64,000 nucleotides of DNA from positions 1,922,001-1,986,000 of the forward strand of contig CADCSX010000007.1 in assembly GCA_902805475.1 (NCBI GenBank), read 5' to 3'. A model generated the notes under the pieces. It made no database searches, was not told the DNA's origin, and saw nothing but the letters and a program-made list of their open reading frames with translations. The translations under genes were made by a program, and so were the position numbers. How positions within the stretch are numbered: the first letter of the stretch is position 1; each line of letters starts with the position of its first letter. This DNA comes from Entonaema liquescens. Lineage: Eukaryota; Ascomycota; Sordariomycetes; Xylariales; Xylariaceae. This document shows, one piece after another, positions 1-13,000 of this stretch.

Positions 1-2246
1 TCTTCTAGTCGGCCCAATTCAGACCACTATCAGGAATCTTCTTACGATAATAGCTCTGGTTTGAATCGTCGACCTTCCAAACGGGCAAGCAACACCCCTG
101 TCGTTAGAGGCAACCCTTTGTTGTCGCGACCTATCGACCACCCCGACTGGGTCCCGCCCCAAAGCAGCTCGCGTAGCCATCACTCACCCATCCAACCTGT
201 ACGCGACCTTGAGGACCCCTATTGTACCGCCCGTTCTAACCAAGATATGCTTTCACAGAATCACACAGAGCCATCTCAAACTACTATAAGAAAAGTCCCT
301 GCCGGTCCCGATCCTGACACCGATAACTCACCATATAGCCGCGAAGACCTTTCCTTCCATCAGCAACAAGCTATCGCCCAGCACCAAGCCCAGTTGCAAG
401 CCCAGGCTCAAGCTCAAGCCCAAGCTCAGGCACACGCACAGGCGCAGGCGCAGGCTCACGCGCAAGCCCAGGCCCAAGCGGAGCATCAGCAGCAATTATA
501 CGGCGGTCAGATCGTTGTCGACCCAGCGCAAAGTCAGTATCAGTACGGACCTCCTTACGAACAATATCCGACGGGTCGTCGGCCATCCCTTTTCACCGGA
601 CATCTTAGCACGGCGAGCTCTCAGCCGCCTAACCCCGAAACCGTTTCTCAGGTGTCACATGAGTCGCCTGATTCTGAATCGGAGTACCAGCAGCAGCAGC
701 AACAACCGCCAGCGAACCCCCAATCTGCACAGGATTCACCCGCCGTGAGTTACGTACAACTGGAATTACAAAACTCACAAAACCAACAGCAAGCTTCGGT
801 GGGAACGGGACAGACCCAGAATATGGCACCGCCACCTGGAGGACCCGGGCAAAGCCGTAGATCAGGAGATAACGAAAAACAGATGCGCTCCGTCGAACCT
901 CCCCCAGGGCCGCCACCTGGCTATAGGCATAGCCAAGGGCCCATGAATGCAATGAACCCCCTCCCACCTACGCCAGGCGTCTCGAATGCTCCCCAACCCT
1001 ACCGTACTGGCGATCAAGGGCAGTATGATAGGGTTGCTCCCGAAGGTGGTCGAAATAGTCCCCAACCGTCGACCAATGCTGAGCGGGAGGCTGACCCGGA
1101 TAAGCAATTTAAAGATTTATGTAAGAGATGCATTGGCAATATGGATAACGAAATGCTGACCTCGCACTAGTAACTAAATACAAAAACGTCAAGAGGTTGT
1201 ATTTCGATGGCAAGGCCCAAATCGAACAATTGACTTCCCAGGTCGAACAACTACAGAACGCAGTCGCTAACCAGAGAATGTCTCAATCTCGGACGTCTCT
1301 TGATGATAATGAGTATTCGACGCGATTCAACCGACTGAACGGCGCCATAAACAATCTGTCATTTAACATTCGTAAGGATTGGCGAACGTTACCCGGCTGG
1401 ATCGAGAGGTATGTTAGCTCGGAAGCGATCAAGACGGGCAAGCAGGAGATGACTGCTGTCGGGCGTGCGGTAATCGTCCGGTGGCTTGTGGATGAAATTT
1501 TCAACAAGTGTTTTCATCCTGGCTTAGACGTCCACCTCAGCTCCCAACTCAAGCAAATAGAACAGAACATTCGCAGATTTTCGTACACGCTAAATAGCCA
1601 GGAGGAGCAAGATGCATTAACAGCAAAGGTTCTAAACTGGCGAATGGCTACTTTAGAAGGTCTTCAGCATCAACTCCACGCGCCCGAGAGCAACGACTAT
1701 AAGGCAGACTTTACTAAAATGGCCACCGGAAGCCTTACGGCAACACTATTTCAATATCTGACGGACCCGCCGCCCGCTGGCGTAGATGGTAGCGCATCGA
1801 TGATCGTCGAGTTGGCAGTAGGCATTGCGAGCCACCTGCCTATGGAAAGCCGAGACGTCGCCATTACATATCCACTACCCGGAGATCCTATACAACACGA
1901 ATTCATGGAGCCGGAAAAGACTGGACTGCCTCCGTTACCAGAGCCGGTGGACGATGTCGAAGAAAGCAACGACAAGGACAGCGAAAAGACGGCTGCGGCT
2001 AAGCGAGAAAAGACAAAAAGTGGTATGTTGAATATGCTCAGCGGGACACCGTATCCCGGGAGCAGGAAAGGCAGCACGGCTTCGGTTCTTACTGACACGG
2101 CATCATCGGCAGCAGCGTCGGCGCAACAACAGCAGCAGCAAATACCCCCCAAAGACCCCAACAAGGTTCGGTTTGCAGGCTTCGTGACGGTCGAGGTCAG
2201 AGGACGACAGGTATTGGTTAAAGCTCCCGTTTGGACCCTAGCTTGA
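1..2246 (+). CDS. Gln/Ala-rich coiled-coil fungal protein, 5' end outside window
   Basis: The reading frame is open from base 1 with no start codon in view, so the gene begins left of the window. Two exons: 1-1120 and 1171-2246. The 50-base intron has donor GTAAGA, branch-like GCTGAC and acceptor CACTAG; splicing joins the two frames exactly. 731 residues are visible. The N-terminal half is disordered: a long QA/HA dipeptide run (bases 380-490), poly-Q and PPGPPPG stretches. After the intron comes a short coiled coil (QIEQLTSQVEQLQN), then a compact, probably helical domain of about 200 residues with W and L conserved-looking positions (RTLPGWIERYV, VRWLVDEIFNKCF). A low-complexity tail with a second poly-Q follows. 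I recognise the architecture as a conserved filamentous-fungal protein but cannot name a function. It converges on BUD4. Confidence 0.8.
1121..1170 (+). other. Intron joining the two halves of the Gln/Ala-rich gene
   Basis: GTAAGA donor, GCTGAC branch-like site and CACTAG acceptor. It interrupts a codon after its first base. Without removal the upstream frame stops at the TAG that forms the acceptor itself. Confidence 0.8.
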
Positions 2247-3519
2247 AGGAAGTTCCCCCGCGCACATAAGAAGAAAGGCTCCGGATCACCGTATTCGAGG
2301 AATAAGATACCAGTAATTTATTTCCCTTTCCCCTTTTCTCCGTTCGCAGCGATGAGGTCTTGGCATGATGACGATAGAGTACAATCCCCGGGAAAGTCGA
2401 GGAATAGTAGTAGGAGGTGGAGGAAATAGGCTAGCTAGATACCGTGGACGCGAAGTGGTTTTAAAATTGCAGTTGATACCCCGTCTCCCCTCACATAGAG
2501 TGAGAGGGATGGGTCGATTGCGTAGGGTGAGCGATGAGAGGATACTGGGTGCAATTATGACGGATGGTGTGCTACCTATAGCGTGGAAGATGCCTGCTCA
2601 GATAGTAGAATTCACATATAAATATAAATGCTAAATAGGGCGTTGCGCTCCACCAAGTTTTCTTGTTTTAGTGTTTTAGTATCACTACCTAACCTATTTA
2701 TCGTTTCATTTAGGGTTACACGACTAGCACATACATAGCACATACACAGGGACTTGACTCAGGTTTCGTTTGTGAGTAATGAATTTTATTACCATCAAAA
2801 TACAAATAAGCAAAGCTAGCAACGAGCACAATCCCTAACTACAAAATCCTCTCAACCTAACGTCCCTTAGTAAAAACTCCCCTCTCGCCCGGGCGCCATG
2901 CATGCCATCACTTCTCCTCTGAATGGGGGTAGGGGGGTAGGGGGAGTTTGACCAGCCTTCATAGCTCCAGGCTTTTTTGCTTCCTTTCGTCCATCCTCGA
3001 TGTATCTTGGGAGGTATAACTACCTTCCAAATTATCTCGCGTCTCCTCTCCTCTCTCTTCGGCTCCAATCTCTCTGCGAGGGGAAAAGACAAAACACAAA
3101 AGGCATCTTTTTGTTGCGTGAGCATCCAGGGACGCTGGAATAAAAAGAAAATCAAACAAAGTAACAATCGATCGTGGTGATTATTAGACCTGTACAAGAA
3201 ACCGGAATTATGAAACAAAAAAAGCATCCTGTACTTCCGGAGCCAGAACGAGAATGTGGTGTGTGGTGTAGTATGTGTAACGGTAGGCCAAACTGGTCGC
3301 GGTGTGTATTCGTCAAAAAGGCCAAGTGGACGATAAAACAAAACCGGAGTTATGGCAAAATGGCAAAGGCAGAAGGGCGAACTCAAGTAGCGCATTGATG
3401 ATCATGAATTATTCATTCGTAAGTAGGGTCAGCGGGATCATATCGGGGCATAATTGTCGTTTCTTCGTTTTTCTGTCGCCAGATGTTGTTCATGAGAGTT
3501 GGGCGGAGCCGTCTGAGGC
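2247..3519. other. Convergent 3' intergenic region
   Basis: Non-coding space between two convergent genes, presumably holding both 3' UTRs. Only short random frames occur. I see no repeat or RNA gene. Confidence 0.6.
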
Positions 3520-6500
3520 TTATACGATCATGCTCTTAGTTCTCGAGTGAACTCGTCTGGTCTCGGCGCGCTTTCGAAGCATCTCTTCCCGCTTCAGAAC
3601 GAGTTCACACCACTTTCGGCGGGAACTGGGAGCGTTAGTGGTGTCCTCCTCTTCGCCAGTTCGGCCGATGACATCGCCAAGGACCTTCATCCAGCCTTGC
3701 TTATCTTCGCGGGTGTCGGCATAGAAATCAATGATCTCGCCGTTGTTGAAGCGTATACGGAAACCTTCTTCAACAAACATGTAGCCTTCTTCCTCTTCTG
3801 CGAAGGCAGAGCGACGACGTTTACCGCCACGGCCTGTAGTCTCGGGGTCAGTTAGCTGTCGTCGGTCGTCAATCAATCGCTTGGCATTGGAGAGGTTGAT
3901 TGTTGCGCGAGGCTGGCGAGTTGTTTCGTGATAGGCTGTAAGCTTGGTGCCAACCAGCTTAAAGTAGCGGCGGCGCCAATACTATAAATTCTTCATGTTA
4001 GTATTTCAATACTTATGGATTGTGTGTTCAGAGAAGTACTTACGGGGCAGTCTCCTCCTTGCTGGCTGAGATGGCCTTCCCAGTTCCTAGACAGTCTCTC
4101 TTCGGCCGCCTTCAACTCGCGAATGCACATGTTCATGCTCTTCGGCATATCCTCGTTGGTTGATCCTTTAGGTCGCGGCACGAAGAGGAGCTGTACCTCC
4201 AGTTTGCCGATCTTGTAGGGGGCGCGGCGCACAACCGAGTTGCTGGGAACGCCAGAGCGCTTGCTCTTGACGCTGTTGGCAAAGTTGGGCTCCTCGGTAG
4301 CCCATTCGTTGAATGTAGCGATCTCCACCATGTAAGGTCGTCCGTAGCAGCGGGATTCGTGCTCCTTAAGGCAGACGTATGCGCGTGCGAAGGTTCCATC
4401 TTCTGCTGCAAGAGGGGACAGTAAGTCCCACGCTGTGGGTACAACGTTCCTCTGCTTCGTCGCGGCGTCGCGCTGAGCCTGCGCATAGGCTTCCTCTTCG
4501 GCGCGTAGACGAGCTTCCATTTCCTTTCGCTTCTTGGGGCTAGCGAAGACACGCGAGAAGGTAGATGACTTTGGTTTTAGCGCCTTGGTCGGTGCGACTG
4601 TTATGCGCTCAGGCGGGGGCTTTTCCAATTTCACGTTGAGGGTAAGCTGGAATTCCAACTCGTTCGGAACAACAAGCTCGAACTCTTGGCCGATCGGAGC
4701 ATTGCGGGCTAGCTCTAGCCAGGAAGTAGTGACACAGTGTACTCCGTTGTCAAGAGTGAGGCTAAACCATGTTCGTTCATCTGGTAGGAGGTTAGCACTT
4801 TGAAGGAAAGAATCCGGGGTTATTAGTAGTAGGAAAAACATACTCTTAGGTAAGGGAAGATCAAGGTCTTTCACGCCCATTACCTTGACAAATAGTCTGC
4901 CTCGCTCGCCGCATTCTTCTGTCGCCAGCTCGTGGCTGTCTTCCTCGGGTAGCGAATTCATCGCTGTTGTGTTGCTCTCATGACCTGGTAGAGGTGGTAC
5001 CTGACCGCCGATGCTTGGGCCGTGTCGCTTCTTAAGGCTTTTTCTGTGCTTACCATTCCAAGGTTCAACGGTCCAGGATTGAGGGCGTTGCTGTTTGATG
5101 GGAGAGTTGCCAGCAGAACGGGTGCCAGCTCGGGCTTCTTCGGTTTCTTTGTCGGTGGCAGTAACAAGTTTTGTATTCTGTCGCATAAGGTAGCCTCGCT
5201 GTCGTGGGAATTCAAAGTTAGTCTTAGGTGTTCCACGGTTCGAATTAGAGTTATCTGTCTTTTGAAGACCAGAGCCTGACGCTTGTCTTTGTGGCTCGTT
5301 AAGTGCAGCAACAGAGTTGTATGTGGGGGAGAAATTGGGTATTGACCTTTTGTGCTTCGATGACCCGCTCAAAGTCCTGATCAAGACTGAGACCCAAGTC
5401 GAGATCTAAAGTTAAACTACGTTGCTTAAAGCTTGGGTGTCGTTCGATATAATCGTCACCGGTGGGAACATCTAGGGTTTCAGGCGCTAAGTCGCGAGAA
5501 AGACGGTTACGGTGCCTGTCGGGAATTGGCGGGACTACAGGTGCTACTTCTCGGCTCACTTGTCGGCGAGCTTCACGCATGGCAATAATGTCTGACGGCG
5601 TTGCGGAAGCGCGGGTCTTCAGTTTGGAGCCAGAAGAAGACTTAATGGTTGCCTCCCGCTCGGGAATGGCAGGCGATTCGAGAACTTCCATCTCCGACTC
5701 TTCATGTTCGTCGATTTCTTCGGTTTCCCTGGCTTGTTCGACCTCTACTTCCTCTACCTCTTCAAGTTCTTCGATGTCGTCTTCGTAGTCATCCTCATCA
5801 TCATCAGAAATAGGATGGTGGATAACAGATTCGGGAGTACCCGGCTCCTCCGATTCATACTCATCGTCATCTCCCCATCCAGAACCGTCATATGCCGGTT
5901 TTGATAATCGCTTTTCCGGGGTCATGGACCGTGGTGGGAAGGAGTGCTCATCTTTGTGGCTTTCTGAATGCGTAAGAGCACCTGCTTCCTTAGGCCTTGG
6001 AAGCATATGAGATTGCAGACTACGAGTAAAGTCTACATCTTTAGACGAACTAGATATTTGGGGAAGGGTAGCGCTGAAGTTGGTAATAGCACCTTCAAGC
6101 GCTGGGCTTGCTGCTCGAGGAGTCGTGACAGACTCTTCTTCAGGCTGTGCCTCTGCAGCCTGAGGCTTCTCAACCTCATCAGAGTACTGGCTCTCAGTAT
6201 CGTCATCGTGATCATCATCTTCGCTGCTATCGCTGTGATCACTATGGTCATCATGTTCATCATGTTCGTCATGATCGATCCGGCCATCCTGATCATCCTG
6301 GTCATCTTTGTGCGATACCGCATCTTCATCCTCGGACCTTTGGTATAGGTCATAGACGTCGCCTTTATCATCTTCGATCTCGTGATGGACCACACTGTCT
6401 TCATTCGATTCCTCGCCATCGTCAAGGATAGAATCTTCGATGCTAGCGATAGGGACATCAGGGTCATACGGTGCGCTACGGTTCAAATCCGCCTCAGGGC

Positions 6501-8238
6501 CAGGTGACATAAAGGTGAATTCTGAGCCTCGATCAAGCGCCCTGTTGCCGTTAACACGACGCAAGATGGACTGTCGAGAAATGCTTGGAAGCTGATAATC
6601 CATATCCAGTCCGGATAGGTCACCAACAGTGTCATCCTCTTCATTGCCTTCATCATCTCGGTCCTCATGGTCCTCGTGGTCGTGATCCTCGTGATCCTCA
6701 TGGTCTTCATGATCCTCATCGCCTGGAGTAGGGCTTGTGACTCTATCACGGGTACCGGCTCGTCGCATGCGACGCTCCCGCTGCTGTTCAGCAAACATCT
6801 TTGCAGAGCTGTCAGACTTGTCAGACCTAGGACTAGTCTCGTCAAGCATCATAAGCTTAAGTCGCTCTTCCAAGGACATGCTGCCATTGCCGATGTTCTG
6901 GATATCAGACTTGCTTAATGAAGAAGCAGGCGGTGGCGAAGGAAGGCTTCGGGGAGACCCCAACATCCGCTCTGCCGTAGCAGATAGCCCATTTGAGGAT
7001 GCTGACTGAGAGCGAGCATGACCCATTCCCGGAAGGGGAGGGAGTGGTCTGTGCTCGCTGCTAGAGGTTGAGGAATCTGTGCGGGAATGCTGGGAATGGG
7101 GAGACATAGCTTGCGACAAGGCACCTTCTGGCATCGGGCTGCTATCGAAGCGTGTGTCTCGATCTTGGCGCCAATCATCAGGCCCAACAACTGGAGTCTT
7201 GTCTGTGTCTTCCAGCGTCGCATCAAAACTATCATCTTGCCCATCCATCTCTCCTCCAGGATAATGACCATAAATATAGTCATCATCTTCATCCTCATCG
7301 TCCTCAAAGCTGCCTTCTCTCGAGTTTGTGCCAACAGAAGACATGTCAGGAGTTGCCATTTCATACTCGTTGATTTGGGGCGGTGCGGCATCAAAGGTTA
7401 CAGACTTGGCGTGGCGGTGGAGTGACCGGCCACTTGGGAGTTCATGGTCTTCGAATGATACATCGGTGAAGACGTCGCTGTGTAAATCCTGACTGCTCTT
7501 AAGGCGGTTTGAGGATAGAGATGACTTAGTGGGGATGCTTGGTCTTTACTCGGGCTTGGTGTTTGAGGGGCAGGAGATGAGCGAGCACCAGTCTTTGTAG
7601 GAGTGTATAAGGAGATACTGGTCTGACTATCTGAGCGACCGTGACTGGATCGGAAGTTATTGGCAAAAGTATTGCCTTGGACCTTAGCAAGAGGGCGCTC
7701 GATTGCTGGTATTCGCATTGGGTCGTATTCCTGTTTTTGTTCTCGAGCGAACATAGTACTGTTCTTCACACGCGACGCCTTCTGCAGGCGCTCAATAGAA
7801 GAACGCCTTGTTGGCGATGGGGAACCAGTACGACCTCCATAAAGGTCGTTTTCGATGCGGTTGTTGACATTACGATTCTGCCAAAACAGTCGCGGTGAAG
7901 TGGTACTATCCAGAGGAGATGATTGGAATGGAGATGAATCTGTATTAAGACCCATCTTCTGGCGCCACGGGGGTTAGCAGAGTCAACGTGTATTCGAATT
8001 GAACCCAGAATCAATTACCTTTGGGGATGGGTTCCAGCTCGGTGAGTTTCTTCGCTGCTCAGTGGCCGAGATCTCAGACAACGGACGTGGAATGCTACTC
8101 TTAATTGGGGATGCAGTCGGTGTGTTGTTCTTAGCAATACGCAAAGGTTGCGTTACCTATTGATTGATTTGTTAATTCATCATGGTTCATTCCTAAGATT
8201 CTTCTTTATTTACTTACAGGTTGCCCATCCGAGGCCAT
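3520..8238 (-). CDS. BUD4: Anillin-like septation protein Bud4 (AHD + PH domain), with one apparent frame break
   Basis: Bud4 is the fungal anillin-type scaffold that organises septins and the contractile ring at septation sites. Exons on the minus strand: 8238-8218, 8156-8019, 7958-5347, 5258-4844, 4780-4044, 3981-3520. About 1461 residues if the frame break is bridged. The start ATG follows CTTTCAGT and opens MASDGQP. A long acidic disordered region (tandem D/H/E repeats near 6225-6310 and 6655-6720) precedes the anillin-homology region (GRLFVKVMGVKDLDLPLPK then NERTWFSLTLDNG, residues made contiguous by removing intron 4843-4781). A C-terminal PH domain follows (YWRRRYFKLVGTKL to the W of DKQGWMKVLG) and the protein ends HSRTKSMIV. 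Within exon 3 the frame shifts by one base near 7541-7548 where no intron fits. The 5346-5259 intron is the least certain boundary. Confidence 0.85.
7520..7550 (-). other. Apparent one-base frame break inside BUD4
   Basis: Upstream codons read TKTGARSS...TPSPSK. Downstream Bud4-like sequence (KSSLSSNRL, then RHAKSVTFDAAPPQINEYEMATPD) lies one frame over, closed on its 5' side by a TAA at 7548-7546. The only GT here (GTAAAG) gives introns of 25-61 bases that do not restore phase. One missing base in the AAA run would join the frames. Confidence 0.65.
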
Positions 8239-9266
8239 ACTGAAAGGTAAACTTGCAGATTTATCTCGTGATTATTGGCAATTCATGTCTCCCTCGGGAG
8301 AATAAGTCAACGGTTTACAAAGAGGTATGTTAATGTTTCGTGGCGGTGCGATGCGGTGCAGAATATGCGGCCTACGAAGATGCACAATTTCGAAAAGATG
8401 GCGTTTAAGAGTTGTTTTGACAGGTTTGTAGGGTTGCTAGGTTGACGCACCCAAGCACCAATTGGTGACAGCTGTATTGTTTACAAGCGGCTGAAAAAGT
8501 AGGTAACGCCGAATTGAACACTGGGCTGAGTTGTCGACCTTTTTTGCTTAAAAAAAGTAAAAAAGAGATAATATATCGTAGCGTGCGGTCAAGAAGGAGA
8601 ATAAAAAAAAAAAGAGAAGACACACACGCCAACGGTATAATTACCAGTGAAAGGTTATTCTTGGTCTGCAAGAATGAGAAGGGAAACAAAAATGTTGTGA
8701 TGTTAATAACAAGCGACCGAGGTTCTTGATCCCAGGTTTGCAGGAGGTGGAGAGTTATTTGGCTGGAGGGTTATTTGGATGGCGGCGGAGGGTAAACAGA
8801 CATGGGCGAAGTGGCTTTGGTGGGGAGGGGGATAAACCAAGCTAAGCGCTATCGCCCCACCAAATACACATCAAGTACACACCAAATATACAAGTTCCCG
8901 CCGCTAAATCTGGGAAATCATGGGAAATCACCGCTGTTCTATCCAGGCTTGTCCAGGCTTTTCCCGTCGTGGTTGCCCCGCCAACACGATAACTCGCGAG
9001 CCGCTAACCGAACTAGGATTATCGTTTGTCTCAAGTTGATCTTAGTTACTGGGATACGTGTGCACCATTATGCACAGAATACCGTAGTACGTACAGCCAC
9101 GACCGACTTTCGACATGACCGACTTTCCGACTTTCTGGCCTTGGACGAAGTGTCCTATTGTCCGGGCGTTGATAGATCTGACAGATTATCTACTTTGGTA
9201 TTGCATTATATGAGTATTAATTGTAGTAGCCTATTTAGAGTAGCATTGGACATAATGATGATGATG

Positions 9267-9300
<34 letters not shown>

Positions 9301-10065
9301 ATTAATAATTGTTTATAATTTCATAAGGATTTAAACTTGGTCACCTTAGGTACCTAGTTATTTGTTTACATAACTAATAACTACCTCATATCTATTTATG
9401 TAGCAAACAACATCAATCGGATTACTAAAGTATACCAAGGTAAGGTAGTGCATCTCTTATGTAAGATAATCGACCGCGTGGGTACCTACATCAATGCATT
9501 AAATGTAGGTAACATGTAGGTCCACGACATGTATGTATGCACCTCCATAAGGAACTCCTGCTGTACTATCCAAAAAGAAAAAAGAAAAAAAAAAAGATTC
9601 AATTCAATTATCTACACTTGCATGTATGTACAACGTATATTTCTACAGCCTCGTATTTGGGTCCCTCCCATTGTTTGGTTGAGGCTATGAGTTAATTTTA
9701 TCCAAGAAAAAGGAGCCGGAAAATAGGAGTAGACACAGATCTGTGCTACGGGTTACGCACCTCTTTTTCTTCCTTTTTTTGTCTTTATTTTTTCCAAAGC
9801 CACATGTTAAATAATGACAACTCCGGTTCTATCTTATTGATTCCACAAAAACTTCAAAAATCAGGGGCAAAAAACCACATCACTTCAAGCAAAAAAGAAT
9901 CAGTTGCAGATGACAGACCGCTAGATAAGCAAAATTAGAAAAATAGGAAGCTTCATTTTGAATTTCCTGTAAAGACTGGTATCATATGCACCCGCAAAGA
10001 CGCCGTAAACCGCACTAAAAACGAAGACAATTATAATCATACATTAATTAACCCTTCTTATTTTT
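8239..10065. other. Intergenic region between BUD4 start and H+-ATPase end
   Basis: Holds the BUD4 promoter and the 3' flank of the H+-ATPase gene. It contains a poly-A tract, a trinucleotide microsatellite and an AGGTACCT palindrome (9348-9355). The frame at 8802-9305 has coding-unlike composition and ends in the microsatellite, so I do not call it a gene. Confidence 0.6.
9254..9299. repeat. (ATG)n/(ATA)n trinucleotide microsatellite
   Basis: Four to five ATG units followed by about eleven AAT units in non-coding DNA. Confidence 0.9.
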
Positions 10066-13000
10066 TTATTCTTCTTCCTCGACCACTTGCTTCTGAGCAA
10101 TGTAAAAGCGGTCACCACCCTTTTCATCCCGCTCGTGCTCCAGCGCAACCTTACTTAGATGTGTAAGGATATTCTCCATCATCGTATCCTGGGCCGATCT
10201 CTTCTTGCGGCCGAGGTCGTTGAGGCTTTGCATGCGAGTCATCATCTGGTAGATGATAGCGATGACAATGACACATGCAATCGAGTATATCCAGACGACA
10301 ACGATGGTCAGGATATCCGTAGCACCGTTCTCAGACAACTTAGCAGACAGCGAAGCTGGGCTAGAGGCTTCACCCTGGCCGCCCGAGAACCAGCCGAAGC
10401 CAGCGAACAGAGATGCTAGGATATCGACACCGAAGATCGCACTGACTAGTTGCCACGAAGGATATGTCTCGAAGCCACGTGTGACGAAGATAAGCCAGTT
10501 CTCCGTAAGCGATACTTGAAGGAAGATGATTTCTTGTACACCACCGTATTCCTGAATAACGCCACCAGGAAGCCAAAGCGTACCACGGAGGATCCAGGTA
10601 CCGAGAGCAAGTAGAGCACCAAGGACAACACTGATGATCCAGATCTTAGGAAGCTGCCATTCCACAGGTCGTTTTTCGTAGTGAGCGGTATCGTAAGCAA
10701 CGGCAATAGTAGCCAAATCAGCGAATAGAGCCAAGAAGACAATCAGATCCGCACGGATAGTCTCGTTAATAATGATCATAGTGGTAACCAAGTAAATCTC
10801 GAGATGCAAGCAGAGAGCAATACGATATTGAATGTAGGCCTTCATACGCTGGAAAATCTGGCGGGAGATTTTAATGGCTGAAACGATAGTGCTGAGACCT
10901 GGCGCCAGGAACACGATGTCAGCAGCGGCTTGCGCAGCCTCAGTAGCACCTTCGACGGCAATACCACAATCCGATTTCTTGAGAGAAGGAGCGTCGTTGA
11001 CACCGTCACCAGTCATAGCCGTCAAGTGGCCACGTTGTTGAAGCATCTCGACTACCTGATATTTGTGTTCGGGGAAGACCTCAGCAAATCCGTCGGCTCT
11101 CTCACAGAGGTCGTGGATTGCGGTACCAGCCATGTCACTGTGTAGTAACTTGTCAGAGTTGTAGACCTTCGTGCCTAGAGCAAGCATGCGGCAAGTCTCC
11201 TTAGCAATAGCAATGGCGTCACCAGTAAGCATCTTAACCGAAAGACCGAGAGCCTGAGCTTCAGCGATGGTTTGAGCTGTGTCAGAACGGGGCGGGTCGA
11301 AAAGAGAGATCATGCCAAGCATTTCCCATGGGCCATCTTCCTCCTGGACAGCAACAGCAAGAGAACGGAAACCGCGGCGAGCTAATTCAGTGGCCTTTTC
11401 CTTGAAGAGGGTAGTTTGCTCTTCGCTGCAGTTTGTCAACGCCAAAACGGCCTTGGGTGCTCCCTTAGCACATGTGTACCGGACACCTTTGTGAGTGCAA
11501 ACAGCAGTAATTCTCTTAGAGACAGGGTCAAAAGGAGTAAACTTCTCGGTTTTCCAGCCCTCGCTAATCATCTCCTTGGCCTTAGGGTAACGCTTAAGAG
11601 TAAGGATAGTGATTTTGTCAATAGGGTCGAGGGCTTTGATGTTATGAGACGAAGCTAGAGCGGCAACAGCCATCATCCAGTTGATGTCAACACCCTCCAT
11701 AACGAAGGGTTCTCGGACGGAAAGCTGATTGGCTGTTAGAGTACCAGTCTTGTCAGAGCAAAGGATGTCGACACCAGCAAGCGACTCGATAGCTGTAAGC
11801 TTCTGTACAATGGCCTTTTCCTTAGCAAGGTAAGCAGCACCAACAGCCAAAGTGGTGGTGGTAACGACTGGCAAACCAACGGGAACACCAATGATCAGTA
11901 GAATCAATGCGTAGGTCAGCAGGTTGTTTGAGCTCTCCTCGGGGGCAACGATGTGTAGGTTGCGGTAGAATCCACCAATCCAGGCAACAAGAATCCAGAA
12001 GACGACCAAAACTAGCAGAGTAGTACCGATAGAGTCCATGATAGCTTTGAAGTGACCAGAATCTTTAGCTCCTTGAACAAGGCTAGCAGTCTTTCCCACG
12101 AACGAAGCTTGAGCACCAGAGGTGACCACGGCGTATGCCTTGCCACGCTTGCAACCAGTAGTGTAGTAGACGATATCGGTCATATACTTATCAACCGCAA
12201 GGGATTCACCGGTGATAGCGCTCTGGTCGATGGCAACGATCGCATGGCCCGTATGAGGAGTTCCATCTTCTTCACCTTCTTCGAATTTCTCCCGGCGCGG
12301 CGATGTGACATCTTGAGCTGAAAGTTCCGCGTTGTACTCGGCCTGTCCATGGGGGTTGTCATATTCACAGATGAGACGAGCGTCACCTGCAACAACATGG
12401 CCTTCTTCAATGATAATCTAGCACGGGATTAGCTTCTCGGTTGAGGTGAAGAGCAATAAATAGAGTACTTACGATGTCACCCGGTACTAGCTCCCTGGCT
12501 TTGATCTCCTTCTCCTGGCCGTCGCGGACGACACGTGCCTTCATAGCAATATCTCCCTTTAGACTAGCGACAACGTCGGCTGCTTGCTTTTCTTGATACC
12601 AACCAACGATAGCGTTCAGTAGCAGAATACCAATAATGATACCACCATCTAGCCAGTCTTGCATAGCCAAGGCAATGATAACAGCAACTTCCATGACTAT
12701 CGATCTTGTTAGTTCGCGGGCACGTATAAGCAGTTAGCAAGGTAGCACGAACCGTATAGGACAGGGCCACGGAAGAACCCGATGAACTTGATCAACATAT
12801 TCTCCTTCTCGGTCGACAGCTCATTCCACCCAGAGTATTTCCGTCTCCTTTCAACTTCCATCGACGAGAGACCTTCTTTGATGTCCGTGTTCAGCCAGTC
12901 GCTCGGTGTCTCGAAATCACTCAGAGACGCGCGAGAATAGCCGCTCTTGCCACCTCTCCAGAATGCCCACCATGGCCTCCCCTGATCTTGTTCGGAGAAG

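Noticed and set aside
5462..7425. Many plus-strand and alternate-frame ORFs opposite BUD4
   Set aside because: They are shadows of the repetitive acidic Bud4 coding sequence. They have low-complexity composition and no independent start or splice context.
7494..7549. Intron explanation for the BUD4 frame break (GTAAAG donor)
   Set aside because: Acceptors give introns of 25, 52, 57 or 61 bases, and none restores the downstream frame.
8802..9305. 167-codon plus-strand frame ending in poly-Met/poly-Ile
   Set aside because: Its last third is the trinucleotide microsatellite, and the rest has no recognisable features.
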